NCBI RefSeq assembly: GCF_030464885.1
Contig: NZ_JALPRJ010000025.1
Coordinates: 52,281-116,280, forward strand
DNA: 64,000 bases
Direction: 5' to 3'
Origin: Caballeronia sp. SEWSISQ10-4 2
GTDB taxonomy: Bacteria > Pseudomonadota > Gammaproteobacteria > Burkholderiales > Burkholderiaceae
Notes under the pieces: model-generated
Database searches by the model: none
The model's input: only the letters and a program-made list of their open reading frames with translations
Told to the model about the DNA's origin: nothing
Program-made: the position numbers and the translations under genes
Part shown: piece after piece, positions 35,924 to 45,457 of the stretch
How the letters are laid out: each line of letters begins with the position of its first letter
How positions within the stretch are numbered: position 1 is the stretch's first letter

Positions 35924-36646
35924 TCAGCGCCAGGCTTGCGTAAATTCCGCGATCACGCGCGACAGGTGCGCGCGCATGGCATCGCGCGCGCCGGCCGCAT
36001 CGCGCGCCATGATCGTCGCGAAGATCCGCTGGTGATCCTCCTGCGACGCCTCGCGCAGCGCCGGCGAATGAAAGTGCTCCTCGATCTTGTCCCACAGCGG
36101 ATCGCTGCGCGCGCAGTCCCACATCGCGGTGACCATGTGCAGCAGCACTGTATTGCCGGTCGATTCGGCGATTCTCTGATGAAACTGGCGGTCGGCCACG
36201 TCGTACGCAGCCTTGTCGTCCATCCGGTCGCGCATCGTCGTTAGCGGGACGAACATCCGATCGAGATCCGCATCCTTGCGCTCAGTCGCCGCGAGCGCCG
36301 CGACTTCCGCCTCGATCAGCTCACGCGCGCGCAGCGTCTCGATCGGCCCCGGGCCGCGCGGCACCTCGAACGTCACGGGCCGCGCGGCATCGGCCGCCGA
36401 CACGTAGATGCCCGAACCGACCCGCACTTCGACGATCCCCTGCACCTCAAGCGCAATGATCGCCTCGCGCACCTGCGTGCGACTCACGCCGAACCGGTCG
36501 GCCAGGCTGCGCTCCGACGGCAGCCGCGCGCCGTCCTCAAGCGCGCCGGCGGCCACCATTGCGTGGATCTGCCGCGCAAGGCCAATGTAGGAGCGGTCCG
36601 CGGCTTCCGCATCGCTGGGGCCGGGCAGGTTGGATAAGTCGGTCAT
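35924..36646 (-). CDS. GntR/FadR-family regulator of hexuronate genes (ExuR/UxuR-like)
   Basis: A 240-residue protein: winged HTH with GARLPSERSLADRFGVSRTQ, VREAIIALEVQGIVEVR (about residues 40-85), and a FadR C-terminal all-helical domain (about 100-235) with DRQFHQRIAESTGNTVL, whose His/Asp residues usually bind a metal and an organic acid. Divergent from uxuA, with operator-like sites between. Very high GC at third positions compared with the genes before 35 kb. ATG 36646 matches the family start. Confidence 0.88.
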   Translation of the reverse strand: MTDLSNLPGPSDAEAADRSYIGLARQIHAMVAAGALEDGARLPSERSLADRFGVSRTQVREAIIALEVQGIVEVRVGSGIYVSAADAARPVTFEVPRGPGPIETLRARELIEAEVAALAATERKDADLDRMFVPLTTMRDRMDDKAAYDVADRQFHQRIAESTGNTVLLHMVTAMWDCARSDPLWDKIEEHFHSPALREASQEDHQRIFATIMARDAAGARDAMRAHLSRVIAEFTQAWR

Positions 36647-36698
36647 TGAAGGCTCGCAACGGGCTGGTCGGCACCCTCCAAGGCGCCGGATCGAAAAA

Positions 36699-36838
36699 AT
36701 GGTACACCAATTCTGGCCAACACGCTGTTCGGCCGCCCGCTTCAGCATTGCAATCAGCTTATTCCAGCTGACCACCATGTGGCGATATCCCGCCCGAATA
36801 AGTGGTAAACCACTATTCAACCAAAGTGGTGTACCAAT
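36699..36838. promoter_or_regulatory. Operator-like TGGTNNACCA sites between the FadR-type gene and uxuA
   Basis: Three related sites: ATGGTACACCAATT (36699-36712), the perfect palindrome AGTGGTAAACCACT (36801-36814), and AGTGGTGTACCAAT (36825-36838). They resemble the TTGGTNNACCAA consensus of ExuR/UxuR-type FadR regulators, with two sites close to uxuA and one close to the regulator gene. Confidence 0.65.
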
Positions 36839-36919
36839 CATGATGCGTACATCGATGACGGGCCGGCGCGCCGCCGCCCGTTCGTCTAGCGCATGAACCA
36901 CCAGTCAGGAGCCGCTCCC

Positions 36920-37984
36920 GTGAAGATGTCTTTCCGTTGGTACGGCGAGTCCGATCCGGTCTCGCTGCAGTACATCAGCCAAATCCCAGGTGTCACGCAC
37001 ATCGTGTCCGCGATCTACGACGAACCGGTGGGCGAAGTCTGGCCCGCGCACAAGATCGACGCGCTGAAGGCGACGATCGAACTGGCCGGCCTGCGCTTCG
37101 AGGTCGTCGAATCGGTGCCCGTCCACGAGGACATCAAGCTTGGCAAGCCGAGCCGCGACCAGCTGATCGCGAATTACCGGCAGACGATCCGCCATCTCGG
37201 CGCCGCCGGCATCCAAGTCGTCTGCTACAACTTCATGCCCGTGTTCGACTGGACACGCACCGAGCTGTCGAAGACGCTCGACGACGGCTCGACCTGCCTC
37301 GCGTTTAGCACCGAGGTGGTCGACCAGATCGATCCGAACGACGGCATCGCCCTGCCGGGCTGGGATTCGAGCTACCGGCCCGACGAGCTGCAGGCGCTGC
37401 TCGCCGAGTATCGCGAGATCGACGAAGCCGCATTGTGGGCGAACCTCGAATACTTCCTGAAGGCGATCATCCCCGTCGCCGAGGAAGCCGGCGTGAAGAT
37501 GGCGATCCATCCCGACGATCCGCCGCGTCCGATCTTCGGGCTGCCGCGCATCGTGAAGAACCGCGACGATCTCGCGCGAATCGTGCGCATCGTCGATACA
37601 CCCGCGAACGGGCTGACGCTGTGCTCGGGCTCGCTCGGCGCGGGCCCGCAGAACGACGTCGAGGCGCTCGTGCGCGAATTCGGCGGGATGGGACGCATCC
37701 ATTTCGCGCACATCCGCAACGTGAAGGTCGAGGCGAACGGCGACTTCGAGGAGACCGCGCACCTGTCTAGCTGCGGGTCGCTCGACATCGCCGCAATCGT
37801 CAAGGCGTATCACGACACGGGCTTCACGGGCTACGTGCGCCCCGACCACGGCCGCATGATCTGGGGCGAGACGGGCAAGCCCGGCTACGGCCTCTATGAC
37901 CGCGCGCTCGGCGCGGTGTACCTGAACGGCCTGTGGGAAGCGACGGACAAGCTGAGCCGCGCGCCGCAGCAAGCGTCGCAGTAA
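36920..37984 (+). CDS. uxuA: Mannonate dehydratase UxuA
   Basis: A 354-residue TIM-barrel metalloenzyme that converts D-mannonate to 2-keto-3-deoxygluconate in glucuronate catabolism. Motifs: [20 protein letters not shown] at the N-terminus, [35 protein letters not shown] (metal ligands) and [15 protein letters not shown] 36920 is chosen because AGGAG lies eight bases upstream; ATG 36893 nine codons before it is an alternative but would put the AGGAG inside. The MFS transporter follows 71 bases later. GC-rich third positions as in its regulator. Confidence 0.93.
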   Translation: MKMSFRWYGESDPVSLQYISQIPGVTHIVSAIYDEPVGEVWPAHKIDALKATIELAGLRFEVVESVPVHEDIKLGKPSRDQLIANYRQTIRHLGAAGIQVVCYNFMPVFDWTRTELSKTLDDGSTCLAFSTEVVDQIDPNDGIALPGWDSSYRPDELQALLAEYREIDEAALWANLEYFLKAIIPVAEEAGVKMAIHPDDPPRPIFGLPRIVKNRDDLARIVRIVDTPANGLTLCSGSLGAGPQNDVEALVREFGGMGRIHFAHIRNVKVEANGDFEETAHLSSCGSLDIAAIVKAYHDTGFTGYVRPDHGRMIWGETGKPGYGLYDRALGAVYLNGLWEATDKLSRAPQQASQ

Positions 37985-38055
37985 GCCGCCTACCGAGGCG
38001 GCCGGCGCAGCGGATCGCCGGTCGCCCGTCACGACATTCCGCACGGAGACTTCAC

Positions 38056-39366
38056 ATGCCACGCATCCGATGGGCCATGATCCTGATGTGCTTTCTGGCC
38101 AACGTCATCAACTTCATCGACCGGGCGAACCTCGCGATCGCCGCACCGAGCATACGCGCCGACCTCGGCCTCGACGCGGTCGGCATGGGGCTCGTGCTGA
38201 GCGCGTTTTTCTGGACTTATGCGTTTCTGCAATTGCCGGCTGGCTGGTTCATCGACAAGGTCGGCGTGCGCGTGAGCCTCGCGCTCGCGGTCGGCTGGTG
38301 GTCAGTGTTCACGATCGCGACGGGCGCCGCGCGCGGCCTCGCGCAGCTCGTCGGCATGCGGTTGATGCTCGGCGTCGGCGAAGCGGCCGCAATCCCGTCG
38401 TTCGCGAAGGTCGCGTTCAACTGGTTCCCGCGCAGCGAGCGTGGCCTCGCGAGCAGCATCTTCGACAGCGGCTCGCGCGTCGGCTCTGCGCTGTCGCTGC
38501 CGCTCGTCGTCTGGTTGATCTCGATCGTCGGCTGGCGCGGGTCGTTCGCGATCACGGGCGGCATTGGCATCGTGTGGGCGCTCGCGTGGTGGTTCATCTA
38601 TCGCGACCCCGAGCGCTATCGCGCGATAGCGCCGATAGCCGTCGACGCGCTGCTCGCGCAGCGTAGCGCGCCCGCTGTCGCCGCATCGCCCGACGAACCG
38701 AAGGTGTTGTGGCTCGACCTGTTCCGCTACCGGACCATCTGGGGGATGATGATCGGCCTGTTCTGTCTGAACTTCGCGATCTACTTCTTCATCACCTGGT
38801 TCCCGAGCTACCTGCTGCAGTCGCGCGGCTTCTCGCTCGCGTCGCTCGGCACGTGGGGCATGCTGCCCGCGCTGCTCGCGGTTCCCGGCGGCTGGCTCGG
38901 CGGCTACGTGTCGGACAGCCTGTTCCGACGCGGCTGGAGCGCAACCGCCGCGCGCAAGACGTGCCTCGTGCTCGGGATGCTGCTGTCGTCATCGATCGCG
39001 CTATCCGCGTTCGTCGACAGCGTGTGGGGATGCCTCGCGCTTTTCGCACTCGCCTATGCGAGCCTGTCGTTCGCGGGCGCGAACGTGTGGACGCTCGTCG
39101 GCGAAGTCGCACCGACGCCCGCGCACGTCGCGTCGATCGGCGGGATCCAGAATTTCGCGGGCAATCTCGCGGGAATCTTCATCACGACCTTTACGGGCGT
39201 GATGCTGTCGATCACGAAGGGCTCGTTCGTCGTGCCGCTGGTCGCAGCGGGCGCGCTGTGCGTAGTCGGCGCGCTGTCGTATCTATTCGTCGTCGGAAAG
39301 GTCGAGCCGCTGCCCGTGTTGGGTAGCGATGCCGCGCGGCGTGGCGCCCAGGCCGGCGCGGTTTGA
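38056..39366 (+). CDS. MFS transporter, ACS family (probable hexuronate uptake, ExuT-like)
   Basis: A 436-residue protein with about 12 membrane helices. The anion:cation symporter features are present: NFIDRANLAIAAPSIRADLG at helix 1, LPAGWFIDKVGVRVSLALAV (loop 2-3 motif), and KVAFNWFPRSERGLASSIFD. CGGAGAC precedes ATG 38056. Its position after uxuA and under the same type of operator implies D-glucuronate/galacturonate import, although the substrate is not visible in the sequence itself. Confidence 0.85.
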   Translation: MPRIRWAMILMCFLANVINFIDRANLAIAAPSIRADLGLDAVGMGLVLSAFFWTYAFLQLPAGWFIDKVGVRVSLALAVGWWSVFTIATGAARGLAQLVGMRLMLGVGEAAAIPSFAKVAFNWFPRSERGLASSIFDSGSRVGSALSLPLVVWLISIVGWRGSFAITGGIGIVWALAWWFIYRDPERYRAIAPIAVDALLAQRSAPAVAASPDEPKVLWLDLFRYRTIWGMMIGLFCLNFAIYFFITWFPSYLLQSRGFSLASLGTWGMLPALLAVPGGWLGGYVSDSLFRRGWSATAARKTCLVLGMLLSSSIALSAFVDSVWGCLALFALAYASLSFAGANVWTLVGEVAPTPAHVASIGGIQNFAGNLAGIFITTFTGVMLSITKGSFVVPLVAAGALCVVGALSYLFVVGKVEPLPVLGSDAARRGAQAGAV

Positions 39367-39455
39367 GCGTCAGCATCTCCGCCGCACAGGCGGAAATCGA
39401 AACAGCGAGTGCTTAAACGAGTATCAAACCAAAACGACCAAAGATAGGAATGGAG

Positions 39456-40655
39456 ATGAAAAAAACTATCCTCGCATCTGCGCTTGGACTTGCCGCGCTG
39501 GGCGCGCACGCGCAAAGCAGCGTCACGTTGTACGGCATCGTCGATGCCGGCATTGGCTATCAGAGCAGCTCGACTTCGCTCGGCAGCAACGCCGGCGGCC
39601 GCTCGGTAGTCAAGATGGCGCAAGGCATATGGGCCGGCTCGCGCTTCGGCTTCAAGGGCAGCGAAGATCTGGGCGGCGGCACGCGTGCGATCTTCCAGCT
39701 CGAAGAAGGCTACAACTCGGCGACGGGTGCCGAATCGACCTCGGGACTGATGTTCAACCGCGCAGCTTTCGTCGGTCTTGCGAACCAGCAGTACGGGAGC
39801 CTGACGATGGGCCGCCAGTACGCGCCGTACTACACGCTGCTTGCGCCGTACAGTCCAACCACCTGGCTGACCGGCGCATACGGCGCACACCCGGGTGACC
39901 TCGATTCGATGGACACGATCTATCGCATCAACAACTCCATCCTCTATACGTCGCCGAACTTCGCAGGCTTCACCTTCAGTGGCATGTATGCATTGGGCGG
40001 CGTGGCGGGCAGCACTGGCGCGGGCCAGTCGTGGAGCGTCGCAGCGAACTACATTCACGGTCCGATCGGTCTCGCAGTGGGCTTCGAGCGCCTGAACAAC
40101 GCGACGAGCGGCGGCGGGGCGTGGGGCGCGAACTCCACGGCGAACAGCAACGGCGAGCCGGGCGTGTCTGGCATCACGAACGGCTTTCAGACTGCGCAAG
40201 CGCAACAGCGCTTCGCGGTGACGGGTGGCTATACGTTCAATTCTCAGTGGGACATTTCGGCATCCTACTCGAATGTGCAGTACGTCGCAGGCGCGGGCTC
40301 GAAGTTCTTCTCTACGCAGATCTGGAACACGGGTGGCATCGTGCTGCACTACAAGCCGCTCACAGCGTTAGATCTCGCAGCGGGCTACAGCTACACGCGG
40401 GCGACCAGTGCGAACGGCATCACCAGCGCGGCTTCGTATCAGCAGTTCACCGTCTCACAGTACTACAGCCTCTCGAAGCGAACGGGCCTGTACCTCGTCG
40501 AGGCATACCAGCGCGCGGGCGGCCAGACCCTCGGCACGAACGGTGCGGGCAACATCATCAATGCGACAGCCGATATTGGCGACGGCCAGAACAGCGCGCC
40601 GTCCTCGTCGCGCAGCCAGGTGGCAGGTGCGGTGGGCATCGTTCACCGCTTCTGA
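39456..40655 (+). CDS. Gram-negative porin (OmpC/OpcP type)
   Basis: A 399-residue outer-membrane beta-barrel. Signal peptide MKKTILASALGLAALGAHAQ, then SSVTLYGIVDAGIGYQSS, the standard start of Burkholderia trimeric porins; GGKAGARSR-like SRFGFKGSEDLGGGTRAIF, constriction-loop features (EESYN) and the terminal strand GIVHRF with a C-terminal Phe. ATG 39456 is preferred because AGGA is seven bases upstream; ATG 39450 is too close to it. It probably passes sugar acids across the outer membrane in this cluster, by position. Confidence 0.92.
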   Translation: MKKTILASALGLAALGAHAQSSVTLYGIVDAGIGYQSSSTSLGSNAGGRSVVKMAQGIWAGSRFGFKGSEDLGGGTRAIFQLEEGYNSATGAESTSGLMFNRAAFVGLANQQYGSLTMGRQYAPYYTLLAPYSPTTWLTGAYGAHPGDLDSMDTIYRINNSILYTSPNFAGFTFSGMYALGGVAGSTGAGQSWSVAANYIHGPIGLAVGFERLNNATSGGGAWGANSTANSNGEPGVSGITNGFQTAQAQQRFAVTGGYTFNSQWDISASYSNVQYVAGAGSKFFSTQIWNTGGIVLHYKPLTALDLAAGYSYTRATSANGITSAASYQQFTVSQYYSLSKRTGLYLVEAYQRAGGQTLGTNGAGNIINATADIGDGQNSAPSSSRSQVAGAVGIVHRF

Positions 40656-40747
40656 TCGTCGCGTGGATTTGATTGAGTGCATTTCGAGCAGTTGGCGTTT
40701 CAAATCACCGGAGCAAAATCCGGGACAAGCATCTCCAGGAGGATTCA

Positions 40748-42130
40748 ATGAGCCTTGATCAATCGCTTGCGCGAAAGGTCGTGAGTACCGCAGCAGTACT
40801 GTTTCTCGGGACAGTGCCCCCATACGCCCTTGCGCAGAACGTGCCGTCCGGTTTACTACCGGCTGGCGCAAACACCACAAATCCGAGCGCACCCTTCTAC
40901 ATCGACCCGACCGGTCTGAACTTCAGCACGAATCCGCCCACCAGGGATCCTTCGAACCCGAACTACCCGAAGGCAACCCAGATCGCGGATGGTCGCCTGC
41001 CACCGGTTCCGGTCAACGGGAATTTCATTATCGGCCCGACTCATCCGGCTGCGCCCGAGGTGACGGGCACCCAGACCGGGACGGTATACACCTTCAGGAT
41101 GTGGTCGTACAACAGCAAGATCTATCCGACCAGTCTGGTGCGCGTAGAGCCCAGTTTCGATTTCATTAATCAATATGGGCGGACCGCGCCGGGTGACTTC
41201 TCGACCATGCTCGTTCCCAACTGCTTCACTGCCGGTTCGAACTACTGCAGCGAGGCGGGCATCTGGACCCGCGTGGTTCAGGTCTACGTGCCCCGGGATG
41301 CTCGCGGACAAAGAGCCCTGCCATTCATCGTGTCGGGAGACGGCACACCGCCACCGATCCCAGGCGGTCCTCCAACGCAACTCATCGAACCTATACTGTT
41401 CCCAACCCTCGACAGTCTGATTCGCGAACGGCGAGTCCCGCCGATGGTGGCCATCACCGTTGAGAATGGTGGCCAGGACGCACAGGGAAGCGAGCGCGGG
41501 TTCGAGTACGATTCCATGAACGGGCAGTACGCGGAATTCATCGAGACAGAGGTATTGCCGCAGGTCGAGAAAGTGGCCGGCATCCGCCTGACTCACGATC
41601 CTGCGGGCCGCATCGCCATGGGTATTAGTGCGAGCGGCGAAGCCGCCTTCACCATGGCCTGGTTTCACCCCGAACTCTTCGGCAAGGTCCTGTCCTATTC
41701 TCCGACCTTCACCAACCAGCAGTGGCCACACAACCCCAACCTTCCGGGCGGGGCCTGGCAATATCACAGCCAGTACGCGGGCCCGCCTCCGACGCAGCTA
41801 CTGCAAACGGAAAGCTTCAATGTTCCCACGCCGGTCGCAGCGAACCAGTCCGCAGGCTTGCCCCTCGTTCCCAACAGTCCCAGGAAGCCTATCCGGGTGT
41901 GGTACGAGGTGGGTGATTACGACGGCTGGTATCCCAACCCGATGGCGGACGGGATGCACGATTATGTGCTCGCTTGCGAGAACATGGCCAAGGCGCTCGC
42001 TGCGAAAGGGTACGAGTACCAGTTCATCTTCGCCCACAATGCCGGGCATGTAGACCTTGCCACCATCAAACAGACGCTGCCGAATGCCATAGCGTATCTG
42101 ATGGGAGGATATCAGCCGAATGGAGATTAG
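40748..42130 (+). CDS. Exported alpha/beta-hydrolase esterase (enterochelin esterase/feruloyl esterase-like)
   Basis: A 460-residue protein with an N-terminal signal peptide (VVSTAAVLFLGTVPPYALAQ, cleavage after ALA or AQ). The central part resembles the esterase D/Fes/CE1 fold: a strand VQVYVPRDARGQRALPFIVS, the nucleophile motif GISASGEAAF, and a C-terminal HNAGHVD with the catalytic His. AGGAGG precedes ATG 40748. It stands 92 bases after the porin gene. In this hexuronate cluster a role in releasing uronic or phenolic esters outside the cytoplasm is plausible but unproven. Confidence 0.7.
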   Translation: MSLDQSLARKVVSTAAVLFLGTVPPYALAQNVPSGLLPAGANTTNPSAPFYIDPTGLNFSTNPPTRDPSNPNYPKATQIADGRLPPVPVNGNFIIGPTHPAAPEVTGTQTGTVYTFRMWSYNSKIYPTSLVRVEPSFDFINQYGRTAPGDFSTMLVPNCFTAGSNYCSEAGIWTRVVQVYVPRDARGQRALPFIVSGDGTPPPIPGGPPTQLIEPILFPTLDSLIRERRVPPMVAITVENGGQDAQGSERGFEYDSMNGQYAEFIETEVLPQVEKVAGIRLTHDPAGRIAMGISASGEAAFTMAWFHPELFGKVLSYSPTFTNQQWPHNPNLPGGAWQYHSQYAGPPPTQLLQTESFNVPTPVAANQSAGLPLVPNSPRKPIRVWYEVGDYDGWYPNPMADGMHDYVLACENMAKALAAKGYEYQFIFAHNAGHVDLATIKQTLPNAIAYLMGGYQPNGD

Positions 42131-42537
42131 GATCTCGACACGGCGGTTTTAACCGGTGAGCCTGGATTTCCAGGACCGGCAACTGCTCAGGAAAGTTTGA
42201 TACTTCGACGCTGCGCGGCAAGCTGGACTGGCGGCTGCCCAGGGCCGCGCGGTTGAGGTGCAAGACCATCTAGTAGGCGGAAAGCAGAGATACCAGAGAC
42301 GTCGACAAGAGGTATGGTCGGGAAGCTGCGCCGCGCGCGGTGCTGGGCTCAAGAGTGTGCGCGACGATCTGCGCCATACCTCGAACACGACCACTTTGGT
42401 ATACCTCGTGGTGGCGACATCAACCGCGCCAGACAGATCACCGAGGCAGGCTTGAAGATTGTTGACGATCTGCGGACACTGAACGAGGCCGAACGGCCGT
42501 TTCCAGCAGGTCCGAGCGTCTGCAAGGGGTCGAACTG
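42131..42537. other. Gene-free stretch, possibly decayed gene
   Basis: About 400 bases. The last in-frame segment (INRARQITEAGLKIVDDL, then RTLNEAERPFPAGPS) ends in a stop directly before a terminator hairpin, which looks like the tail of a lost gene. I cannot name it. Confidence 0.3.
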
Positions 42538-42567
42538 AGCCGGTCAAAGTTGCTTTGACCGGCTTTT
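42538..42567 (+). terminator. Rho-independent terminator
   Basis: A perfect 12-bp stem AGCCGGTCAAAG / CTTTGACCGGCT with a TTG loop and a T4 tail. It marks the end of a transcript whose coding part is no longer clear. Confidence 0.8.
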
Positions 42568-42621
42568 CAAGGCGGCGATAGTTCAGGGGTGGAATGACAA
42601 GATAGCGATGCTCGGACCCCG

Positions 42622-43440
42622 TCAGCGCTGGGCGATGACGATGTGTGCCTGGATCTTTCCGTCGACGGGGCCCGCGCCGAACCGCTCGGCGATGGCAGCA
42701 GCGCACGCCGATGTAGCCTCAGCCAGACCTGCGCCGGAACGGATCTCGATCTCCGTGCGCAAAGGCGTTCCTTGGCAATAAGCAATGGCCGGCACCCGCG
42801 CCGATGCCGCGCGACTACGCGCTGCAATCGTCTCGAAGCGCGGCACCTCACTGAACCCCGCCTTCGCGAGGTCTTGCGAGATCGCTGCCAGGTCGAAATA
42901 GCCGTGCGGCGTGCGTGCCAGGAAAAGTGGAGGATCTGCGGGAAAGAGGCTGGCAAGTGCCGCCGTGACCGTATCGGCAAACTCATTTTCCTCGATGCGA
43001 TCCCAGGCATTGAACAACAGCGTGCCACCGGGCCGGAGCACGCGCCGTGCTTCGGACATCGCGCGCGCTTTGTCCGGGAAGAACATTACGCCGAATTGGC
43101 AGGCGATGATGTCGAAACTCGCGTCGTCGAACGGTAGCTGCGTCGCGTCTGCCTGTTGCCACTTCACCGGCCTTCGGGTGCCGACTGCCGCGGCACGATC
43201 CAGCATCGGCTGATTCAGGTCCGTCGCAACCAGTTCAACGTGCGTGGGCAATGCATTCGCCAGCGCGCGAGTCACCACACCCGTGCCGGCGGCGGTCTCG
43301 AGTACGCGCGACGAATTGAGAACTGCCACCCGGTTCGCGAGATCGGCGGCGTAGGGTTCGAAGATCAGCGGAACGAGGTAACGCTCATAGAGCTCGGGGA
43401 TCGAACCGGCGAAGAGCTTGTCAGTACCAAACCTATCCAT
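42622..43440 (-). CDS. Class I SAM-dependent methyltransferase
   Basis: A 272-residue UbiE/COQ5-like methyltransferase. SAM-binding motif I is RVLETAAGTGVVTRAL (residues about 45-60), the acidic end of strand 2 is VELVATDLNQPML, motif II/III is ASFDIIACQFGVMFFPDKAR and LRPGGTLLFNAWD. The substrate is unknown. ATG 43440 gives the family start (MDRFGTDKLFAGSIPELYER). The extended frame upstream has no resemblance to it. Confidence 0.88.
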   Translation of the reverse strand: MDRFGTDKLFAGSIPELYERYLVPLIFEPYAADLANRVAVLNSSRVLETAAGTGVVTRALANALPTHVELVATDLNQPMLDRAAAVGTRRPVKWQQADATQLPFDDASFDIIACQFGVMFFPDKARAMSEARRVLRPGGTLLFNAWDRIEENEFADTVTAALASLFPADPPLFLARTPHGYFDLAAISQDLAKAGFSEVPRFETIAARSRAASARVPAIAYCQGTPLRTEIEIRSGAGLAEATSACAAAIAERFGAGPVDGKIQAHIVIAQR

Positions 43441-43785
43441 GCGCCTGCTCCTTCTATCGCACTTGCGGCAATCTTGGGCGCCAGGTGTCCAGGAACGCTC
43501 GTGGTCAAATAAATAGTTCAAGGGAATGAACAATTCAGAAGAATCCGACGAACATGATCGGGCCGGCCCGCGCGAAAACCGGGACACGGGGCAACGCTTG
43601 AACAATGAGCTAGCCTTCCACCTATTTATGCCTATATTCAACGTAGAGCCTGTCAAGGTACTGACTGAGCCTGGAATAGCACGACTGTCGTTCTCATCGA
43701 GGTCAAATGCAAGCGGGGGCGTTTCGCCATCCAACATATCGATGGGGCTTGATGCACTGCAGCTAGAGTGACACGGAGATAGATG
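43441..43785. other. Gene-free region
   Basis: About 345 bases between the divergent methyltransferase and DUF1326 genes. No gene or clear operator seen. Confidence 0.3.
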
Positions 43786-44412
43786 ATGGCAACCCCAATC
43801 TGGAGCATTAGCGGTCAATACTATGAGACGTGCAGTTGTGACTTCGTCTGCCCATGCCTCCCTGGACAGATGGCAGTCAGACCGAGCAAGGGCTCATGCA
43901 CGTTTGCCATGGCATTCCAGATCGATCGCGGCCAGCACGAAGCGGTTTCTCTCGATGGCCTCGGGTTCATCGTTCTCGGATTGACACCGGAAGCGATGGG
44001 AAAGGGAAACTGGTCCGTGGGCCTCATTGTCGACGAGCGGGCCAGCATGGAGCAGCGCGACGCGATCACGGCAATTACCAGCGGCGCGGCAGGCGGACCC
44101 ATGGCGGCTCTCTCGCCCCTCGTCGGATCGTTCGTCGGGGTCGAGTCCGCGGAGATTCGCTTCGACCGTGATGGGACGAAGTGGTCTGTCACATCGCCGA
44201 AACTCGTCGACATGGCCGCTGAGGGTGCGATGGGCATTAATCCGAACGCGACTGAGCCGCTTCATTTGGAGAACACAGGTCATCCGGCCGCCGATCGCTT
44301 AGCGCTTGCTCATGCCTCGCGCAGTCACGTCCACGCGCTTGGCTTTGGGTGGGATGACATCAGTGGGCAGAACAACGGCCAATATGCGCCTTTTTCCTGG
44401 CAGGGTGCGTAA
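43786..44412 (+). CDS. DUF1326 domain-containing protein
   Basis: A 208-residue protein opening with WSISGQYYETCSCDFVCPCL. The cluster of four Cys (CSCDFVCPC) is the family hallmark and is suggestive of metal binding. Function is unknown. It overlaps the next gene (DUF2182) by 29 bases. The two families are commonly adjacent, which suggests a shared membrane or metal-handling role. An ATG one codon upstream at 43783 is equivalent. Confidence 0.88.
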   Translation: MATPIWSISGQYYETCSCDFVCPCLPGQMAVRPSKGSCTFAMAFQIDRGQHEAVSLDGLGFIVLGLTPEAMGKGNWSVGLIVDERASMEQRDAITAITSGAAGGPMAALSPLVGSFVGVESAEIRFDRDGTKWSVTSPKLVDMAAEGAMGINPNATEPLHLENTGHPAADRLALAHASRSHVHALGFGWDDISGQNNGQYAPFSWQGA

Positions 44413-45226
44413 GCTGGCTACCTCTTCTCGCGCACCCAATCCTGAGCTGGTCGCGAGCCTGTCCAGGCGCGACCGCATTCTCATTTTGGGGTACGTTGCT
44501 GCCGTCACGGTGCTGTCGTGGGGGTATCTCTTCTATCTCGATCATCAGATGTTGTCGGCAACACAGCACGACAAAATGATGATGGAGATGGGTATGTCGA
44601 TGGCGATGCCGTGGACGACCGCCGACATTTTCTTCACGTTCGCGATGTGGGTCGTCATGATGGTGGGCATGATGGCTGGATCGGCACTGCCCGTAATGCT
44701 TCTTTTCGCAGGGGCACACGCTCGACGGGGCGGAGGCAGGGCGCCGTTCATCGTGCTGATCTTCGGCTTGGGTTATCTGACCGTGTGGGTTGGCTTCAGT
44801 GCATGCGCGACACTTGCGCAGTGGGCACTGCACCATGCCGCAGTACTGTCACCGGAGATGGCGGCTTCAAGTCCACCGATAGGCGGTGCGATTCTTTGCG
44901 CGGCCGGCGTGTATCAATTGACGCCATTCAAGCGAGCATGTCTCATGCACTGCCAAAGTCCCCTCGGGTTTCTAATGACTCGCTGGCGCGATGGGACGTC
45001 CGGTGCGCTGCAGATGGGAATGCGTCATGGTGCGTACTGCCTCGGGTGTTGCTGGGCGCTGATGTGCGTGCTCTTCGTCGTAGGGGTGATGAATCTTGTC
45101 TGGGTGGCGATGCTAGCGCTGTTCGTTTTCTTTGAAAAGATCGGAGCAGCAGGCGCCGTTGTGGCGCGTGTGGCCGGCGCGGCGATGATTGTCCTCGGGG
45201 TTCTGCTCTTCGCCGGCATCCTTTGA
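44384..45226 (+). CDS. DUF2182 integral membrane protein, methionine-rich
   Basis: A 280-residue protein with about six membrane helices. A methionine-dense segment, KMMMEMGMSMAMPWTTADIF, precedes helix 2, followed by MWVVMMVGMMAGSALPVMLL. A conserved Cys-rich motif, LGCCWALMCVLF, lies further on. The Met/Cys wealth and the pairing with DUF1326 suggest a metal (possibly copper) link, which is an inference. ATG 44384 is chosen; the frame upstream is inside DUF1326. Confidence 0.85.
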   Translation: MRLFPGRVRKLATSSRAPNPELVASLSRRDRILILGYVAAVTVLSWGYLFYLDHQMLSATQHDKMMMEMGMSMAMPWTTADIFFTFAMWVVMMVGMMAGSALPVMLLFAGAHARRGGGRAPFIVLIFGLGYLTVWVGFSACATLAQWALHHAAVLSPEMAASSPPIGGAILCAAGVYQLTPFKRACLMHCQSPLGFLMTRWRDGTSGALQMGMRHGAYCLGCCWALMCVLFVVGVMNLVWVAMLALFVFFEKIGAAGAVVARVAGAAMIVLGVLLFAGIL

Positions 45227-45457
45227 AGTTCTCCTTCTTTTGAGTTGCCGCTGAGGACTGTGATGGTGATCGCGCGGCGCCAGTCACGATGGGCAGGACG
45301 CGGCCATGTTCAGCCGGTCGCCCGCTCACTCGGCCAGACATTCAAAAGTCGCGTTCACGCTGAAAGCTGCCGCTCGCTTTGCTCCGTGACCCGTAAGAGG
45401 CTTGCCGTCGAACCTCCGACTATGGGTTGTGTGCGCTTCCGTCGACAACAGTTGGTC
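45227..45457. other. Gene-free spacer
   Basis: No recognisable gene between the DUF2182 gene and the response-regulator remnant. Confidence 0.3.

Noticed and set aside
36893..36920. ATG 36893 as the uxuA start
   Set aside because: The only good ribosome-binding site (AGGAG, 36907-36911) would be inside the gene; GTG 36920 has it at the right distance.
36905..38062. A 385-codon frame antisense to uxuA
   Set aside because: Opposite a conserved enzyme gene; the product is Arg/Ala-rich without motifs.
39054..40349. A 431-codon frame antisense to the porin and the transporter end
   Set aside because: Antisense shadow; both sense genes have signal peptide, helices and conserved motifs.
42131..42537. 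Insertion-sequence remnant
   Set aside because: I looked for transposase motifs and terminal inverted repeats and found none that I could support.
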